From: an uncultured Clostridium sp.
Lineage (GTDB): Bacteria > Bacillota > Clostridia > TANB77 > CAG-508
Reading direction: 5' to 3'
Length of the DNA: 32,900 nt
NCBI GenBank assembly: GCA_946497585.1
Contig: CAMMLF010000003.1
Span: 1 to 32,900 of the forward strand
Shown: piece by piece, positions 27,788-32,900 of the stretch
How positions within the stretch are numbered: the first letter of the stretch is position 1
Layout of the letters: every line of letters starts with the position of its first letter
The notes under the pieces: model-generated
Databases searched by the model: none
Seen by the model: only the letters and a program-made list of their open reading frames with translations
Told to the model about the DNA's origin: nothing
Position numbers and translations under genes: made by a program

Positions 27788-28093
27788 ATGCAATGTAGAA
27801 AATGTGGAAGAGAATGTATGGAAAGTGAATTAACAAATGGATTCTGTGCAGATTGTATCAAAAAATATGGAGCAACATCACAAGAAATACATCATAGTGA
27901 AAATCAGTTAGCAAGTATTATCAAAGGATTTGTCATAGCCATTATAACTATTGGTTGTATTTCAGGAGTTATTGGTCTTATACTAAATGTCTTTTATGGA
28001 ATTTTCATATTAGTTAGTACTTTTATATTTTCTTTAGCTTTTAGAGCTATCGCTGAAATAATACAACTACTAGAAGATATAAAAAATAAGTAA
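27788..28093 (+). CDS. zinc-ribbon membrane protein
   Basis: CRKCGRECMESELTNGFCADC plus two hydrophobic segments. Confidence 0.7.
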   Translation: MQCRKCGRECMESELTNGFCADCIKKYGATSQEIHHSENQLASIIKGFVIAIITIGCISGVIGLILNVFYGIFILVSTFIFSLAFRAIAEIIQLLEDIKNK

Positions 28094-28102
28094 AAAGAAA
28101 AT

Positions 28103-28479
28103 ATTAAAATATATGACTGGTATATAGAAAATTGTAATGGAATTTACCTAAATTATAATAAAATAAATGCTATTGGTTTGAACTATAACAAATTAAAAAC
28201 TTACATAGAAGAAAAATGTACTTTAGCAGAGGAACTGGGTCATTATTACATACGGAGCTACCTATCCTGCTTTATGTACAGATAAAATATTGATAGATAA
28301 ACAGGAATATCGTGCAAAAAAATGGAGTTATAATGTGCTTATTCCTTTTACTTCTATGAAAAATGCTATCTTAAGCCGGAGTCAATACAATTTATGGTTT
28401 AGCAGAATATTTTGAAGTTACAGAAGATTATATGAAAAATGCTATAAATTATTATAAATGTAAGGAGGAAATATGCTAA
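28103..28479 (+). CDS. ImmA/IrrE-like metallopeptidase, two +1 shifts at CGG (28253-55 and 28377-79); start codon unclear
   Basis: IYDWYIENCNGIYLNYNKINAIGLNYNKLKTYIEEKCTLAEELGHYYI-(C)-GATYPALCTDKILIDKQEYRAKKWSYNVLIPFTSMKNAILS-(C)-GVNTIYGLAEYFEVTEDYMKNAINYYKCKEEIC*. Confidence 0.75.
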
Positions 28480-29901
28480 AAGGTGCTTGCTACATTCGTG
28501 TATCAACTGATAACCAGACAGAATTTAGTCCAGATGCTCAATTAAAAGCTATAAGAAAATATGCTGAAAATAACAATATCTTATTAGATAACGACTATAT
28601 TTTTATTGATGAAGGTATCTCTGGGAGAAAAGCTGATAAACGTCCTGCTTTCCAACAAATGATTAAAGTTGCTAAATCAAAGCCAAAAAAATTTGATGTA
28701 ATTCTTGTACATAAATTTGACAGATTTGCTCGTTCTCGTGAAGATAGCGTTGTCTATAAATCCCTTTTAAAAAAAGAATGTAATATAAAAGTTATATCCA
28801 TTACAGAATCAATTGAAGATGATAAGTTTTCTGTTATATTAGAGGCTATGCTTGAAGCTATGGCAGAATACTATTCTCTTAATTTGTCTGATGAAGTAAA
28901 AAAGGGTATGACTGAAAAAGCAACTAGAGGACAGTATCAAGCTGCTCCTCCTTTTCGGTTACACTATAAAAAATGGTATTCTTGAAATTGTTGAAGACGA
29001 AGCTAATATTGTAAGATTAATTTTTGAAAAATTCACAAATAAAGAAATGAATATATTGCAAATAGCAAAATATGTAAATGATTTAGGATATAGAACTCAT
29101 AGAGGAAATAAATTTGAAAATAGAACTATTCAATACTTATTAACGAATCCTGTTTATATTGGTTATGCACGCTGGACTCCAGGCAGAAAACTAAAACGAA
29201 ATGAAAAATCTGAAAATACTATAATAGAAAAATCACAGCATAAACCTATTGTAGATGAAGATATTTTTAAAAAGGCTAATGAAATTATTGATCACAACAG
29301 ACAAATACACAAAAGATATTTTAAATCAACACCAAACATACATTGGCTAAATGGTCTCGTAAAATGTAAGATTTGTGGAAGTACACTAGTGCGAAATACA
29401 AAAGATTTCTATCAATGTAACGGATATGTAAAAGGTAAATGTTTAAAAAGCCAACTAGTTAAATTAAGCAATATTGAAACTGCTATTTTGGAACAAATAA
29501 AAAGTGATTTTACAAATGGAATAAACATAACTTCTAAACTTGCCATAAAACAAAAAAATAACAGTGAAGCTTATACTTTATTATCTGAATTAGAAAAACT
29601 TAAAGAAAAAGAACGTCGTTGCAAAGAAGCTTATATTAATGGAATTGATACAATAGAAGAATACAAAGAAAACAAAAATTATTTAAAAATTCAAAATGAT
29701 ATGATAACTAACCAATTGAATAAGTTAAAAGATAAAAAAAATGAAGAATTAAAAATTCAAGAGCAATTAAAAACAGTTTACAAGATATTGACAGACGATA
29801 AAATTGATATGAATAGAAAATATGAGGTCTCACATTTAATTATAGATAGAATAGATTTTCTTAGAGATGAAGGAGTTTTAGAGCTTACCTATAAAGCGTA
29901 A
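28473..29901 (+). CDS. large serine recombinase (integrase), single gene via +1 shift at CGG (28956-58)
   Basis: CYIRVSTDNQTEFSPDAQ...GQYQAAPPF-(C)-GYTIKNGILEIVEDEANIVRLIFEKF...; recombinase and zinc-ribbon domains continue in the +1 frame. Confidence 0.93.
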
Positions 29902-30153
29902 TAACTAAAGCCATATGGTGGAGCTTACAGTAAAAGTTATTATATTTTTATGTAATTTTTTTCTTATTCTTTAATTATTGTATTTTTAAATATACTAATA
30001 TTATATCATAGTTTTTATTATAATAGTTGCAAATGTTTTTCATACATTTTATAATTATTTTGTCTTTTACTATTTCTTTTGTTTTTCTATCTTCCATATA
30101 TAGACACCTTCTTTTAATTTAATAACTTCTATATAAAAATATTTTAAGTTTTG

Positions 30154-30167
30154 TCCACTATGGAGGA
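30154..30167. promoter_or_regulatory. operator-like TCCACTATGGAGGA
   Basis: Near-copy of 30480-30493 on the other side of the XRE gene. Confidence 0.45.
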
Positions 30168-30225
30168 TATTTTATAAAAGTATGCTTTTTTTATTATTAA
30201 ATATAAAAATAGTACTTTTATTATA

Positions 30226-30426
30226 TTATTGTACTATTTTGTATAATTCTTCTATTTTAATGTTTAATGCTTTGGCAATTATAATAGCATAGCTCAAGCT
30301 TGGCTCTTTTTCATTTCTTTCTATATAGTTTAAATGAGATGTAGATATTCCAGTTAGTCTAGAAAGTTGTTCTAAACTATATCCTTTTCTTTCTCTTAAA
30401 TCTTTTAATAAAATCTCTATTCTCAT
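30226..30426 (-). CDS. XRE-family HTH regulator
   Basis: RERKGYSLEQLSRLTGISTSHLNYIERNEKEPS. Confidence 0.92.
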   Translation of the reverse strand: MRIEILLKDLRERKGYSLEQLSRLTGISTSHLNYIERNEKEPSLSYAIIIAKALNIKIEELYKIVQ

Positions 30427-30479
30427 TTATCCCCACCTTGTCTTTAGTATGCTCTAAAATTTTTATAGCATACTTTTTA

Positions 30480-30493
30480 TCCACTATGGTGGA
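30480..30493. promoter_or_regulatory. operator-like TCCACTATGGTGGA
   Basis: Imperfect palindrome upstream of the XRE gene. Confidence 0.5.
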
Positions 30494-30514
30494 AATATAA
30501 AAAACTAAAATAAA

Positions 30515-30542
30515 AAGGCTAAGTTGCCCCAACCTAGCCTTT
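30515..30542. terminator. bidirectional terminator hairpin
   Basis: AAGGCTA-A-GTTG-CCC-CAAC-C-TAGCCTT. Confidence 0.7.
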
Positions 30543-30625
30543 TCTCCGAATGGAATTATATATCTATTATTTATTTTAGCATGAATATTTTTTTATGTCA
30601 ATAAGCAGAGCTTTTTTTGCTCTGA

Positions 30626-30940
30626 TTATAGTTCTGTAACAGAAACCAAGCTATAATAATTATGTGTGACTGAAAGAAGCAATCCGTCTAGTGTACAACC
30701 GTAATTTTCCCCACAGAGTCTTTGCACAAATCCTGTATTTTCTATAGTTCGTCCTGTTGCTACAAGCCACGCATTCATTGATTGTGCATTTCCATTTGAA
30801 ATACTTGATATAGCGACAAGATATATTTTTTCTTTTTGGAGTTGATATGTATTTGATGTAGCTTGTTGTATGTATGTACTTTCTACTGTTTTTTGTTCTA
30901 GCTTTTCTAACTGTTCTGTCATTGTCTGCATGAGTTCCAC
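30626..30940 (-). CDS. hypothetical protein downstream of endolysin
   Basis: ORF with RBS AGGAGG. Confidence 0.55.
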   Translation of the reverse strand: MELMQTMTEQLEKLEQKTVESTYIQQATSNTYQLQKEKIYLVAISSISNGNAQSMNAWLVATGRTIENTGFVQRLCGENYGCTLDGLLLSVTHNYYSLVSVTEL

Positions 30941-31032
30941 CTCCTCATGCTGAAATCTTCTAAACTATATTGTGTGTGTGTGTGTAGAGCCATAAGGCTT
31001 ACGTCGTTTTTATTTAGCATTACTATGTCCTC

Positions 31033-32398
31033 CTATTTTAAATATTTAGCATTTATGTATCTTATGAGTCCGAGTTTTTATTACTCTTACTTTCGATATG
31101 CTACTTGAAATATTGTCTAGTACAACTACTTTTGTGCCTTTTTTGTAGTTGTATCCGCGAGTCATAGCAGAGCTTGTATACATTTTTGTTGCTCTTGCTA
31201 TTGTATATGTTCTATTTTCTGCTACACTTGCTGAAACTGTAGTATTTGATGTAGTTGAGGTTGTACTTATATAATCACTGTTATATATAAATCTAATTAG
31301 TCCAGTTTTTAGAATTTTTACTTTGTCAATTTTTGATGTTACATTTTCTAGTACAACTACTTTTGTATTCTTTTTGTAGTTGTATCCAGTTATCATGTCT
31401 GATGTTGTGTACAATTTTGTAGCTTTTATTTTATATTCATTTCCAACTGTATTTTTTATATTTGTATTAGTTGTTACTTGACTATCTGTTGTATTTTCTT
31501 TTATTATTTCTTTTGCATCATATCCATAGCAGAAAAATCCTTTGAAATTTGCATATCTTTCAAAATTTTCTATGCTACAATATACTGTATTTCCACTTAC
31601 AGTTACCTTTCCACGTCTTGTTGAAGTATCAAATTTTCCATTGTATAGATAAGGGTCATATATTTTTATCATGTCATTTTCAATTCCAACAAGAACTATA
31701 AAATGTCCTCCATATGTGAATAAGCCATTTCCAACAGAACATACAACATAGTTATTGTTCTTTAATTTTTCTATTGCCGTATCAAAACTTGATGTTTCTT
31801 GATATTCTATATCAAATTCATCTGCTACAGCACGAAATGCACTCCAGTATGTACCGCTATTTGCACTTCTGTATCCATTTTCAACGAACAAATCTCCAAG
31901 TTTATCTGGAGTAATTGTTCCTTTGATACTTGAGACTATCATTGCTGCAGATGTTGGTCCACAACCTGATGTTCCAATAGTTTGACTATTGTCTCCTATT
32001 GCGGTATATACATGATTTTTCCACCTGTTATCAACTTGAGAATAATATGTAAGACCTGCATAGTCTCCAAGTTCTACATCCCAACTTTTTGCTCTGTCGC
32101 CCTCATATGCTATATTTCCTTGAAGCTCAAACGCTTCGCTTTCTATTTCTTGTTCTTCAAGCTGTTGTTCTTCTTCTACACTCAAATCTTGTATTTCTGT
32201 TGTAGAAGCATTTTCTTTTGATTCTTCTAGTATTGCATTTTCTTCTTGTTCTTCAGTTATATCAATTTCATTAATTACAATATTCTGCACTGTTTCTATT
32301 GCTTTGCCTGCTTCTTCACTTATATAAATATTAGCTAGTACAGCAAATACAGCTAATATGCAAGCAATTGCTACCAATATTTTATTTCTTTTTTTCAT
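31033..32398 (-). CDS. endolysin: signal anchor, C39-like peptidase, two SH3-like repeats; +1 shift at CGG (31070-31072)
   Basis: GLTYYSQVDNRWKNH...TSGCGPTSAAMIVSS...GGHFIVLVGI; repeat 2 restored to VIKT-(C)-GLIRYINAKYLK*. Confidence 0.85.
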
Positions 32399-32418
32399 TT
32401 TTCACAATTCCTTTCTTT

Positions 32419-32739
32419 TTATAAAAATTCTTTTAATCCTAGTTTAAAAGCTATATATGTCAAAATTATTGTTGCAATAAAAATTATTACTTTATCTCGT
32501 ATTACTTTTTTTGACTCTTCATATTCTTGAAGTGGTTTATCTTCAACTATTTTTAGTCTGTTATTCATATCGTTTACGTCTTCACGCATTGCTTTTGTTT
32601 CAGAAGCTAGAAGTTTTACAGATGTTGCTAATTCATGTATATCTTCAACTTTTACTTCTAAATTATCTATTCTTTTTGTGTTTGATTTTGCTCTGTCCTC
32701 AATAGAAGTCAATATTTTTATTAATTCTGTCTCTTCCAT
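32419..32739 (-). CDS. holin-like membrane protein
   Basis: Coiled coil plus C-terminal TM (VIIFIATIILTYIAFKLGL), directly upstream of endolysin. Confidence 0.65.
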   Translation of the reverse strand: MEETELIKILTSIEDRAKSNTKRIDNLEVKVEDIHELATSVKLLASETKAMREDVNDMNNRLKIVEDKPLQEYEESKKVIRDKVIIFIATIILTYIAFKLGLKEFL

Positions 32740-32900
32740 TTTATCCCCCTATTCTGTTACTCTTCCAGCAACTTCTTTTGTGTATTCTACTTCTGTCTCA
32801 AATTCATTTGCGATTTTTTCTTCTTCACTCATTACATTTTCCTCTTTTCTTCTTTTATTTCCATTTTCCGACTGCTATTATGCTTACACCGTAGTTTGCA

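Noticed and set aside
30966-31023. (CA)7 tract and small ORF MLNKNDVSLMALHTHTQYSLEDF... resembling a PHP/DnaE N-terminus
   Set aside because: The match is driven by the dinucleotide repeat and is too short; only a possible small ORF.
1-32900. Explaining the frameshifts as random sequencing errors or prophage decay
   Set aside because: Random indels would not all fall exactly at in-frame CGG, all have +1 direction, all give Gly, and leave the remaining genes intact. Still needs read-level confirmation.
1-32900. CRISPR array or diversity-generating retroelement
   Set aside because: No spaced direct repeats of CRISPR type, no reverse transcriptase and no TR/VR pair seen.

Overview
AT-rich temperate siphophage/prophage (Firmicutes type). 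On the minus strand it carries a baseplate/tail, head and packaging block (about 1-16 kb) and an early/replication block (16-25.3 kb). A plus-strand lysogeny block (25.4-29.9 kb) holds XRE repressors, a PH-domain protein, a PemK/MazF-like protein, an ImmA/IrrE-like protein and a large serine recombinase. A minus-strand lysis block (30.6-32.8 kb) follows. The main observation concerns CGG. In my manual two-strand scan, every CGG triplet that falls in the reading frame of a recognisable gene is a point where the gene continues only if one base is skipped (+1), so that CGGN is read as one glycine (GGN). There are 10 such sites (9 clear, 1 compatible) in unrelated genes: BppU-like baseplate protein, HK97-gp10-like protein, an early ORF, a RusA-adjacent ORF, ASCH protein, replication initiator, ImmA/IrrE (twice), serine recombinase and endolysin. 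I found no CGG that must be read as Arg. Internal controls include a paralogous repeat inside the endolysin with and without the extra C, restored ATGA stop/start overlaps, and exact fusion of two adjacent ORFs. This looks like genome-wide +1 frameshifting or quadruplet decoding at CGG, not random decay. Other items: candidate structured ncRNA at 24.42-24.85 kb with its own promoter, operator and terminator; a small terminated RNA at 27.59 kb; a tandemly duplicated repressor with swapped HTH; iterons inside the initiator gene; five CAC-N5-GTG operators; a Spo0A-like phage protein; and a possible cos region. All work was by eye; no searches were run.
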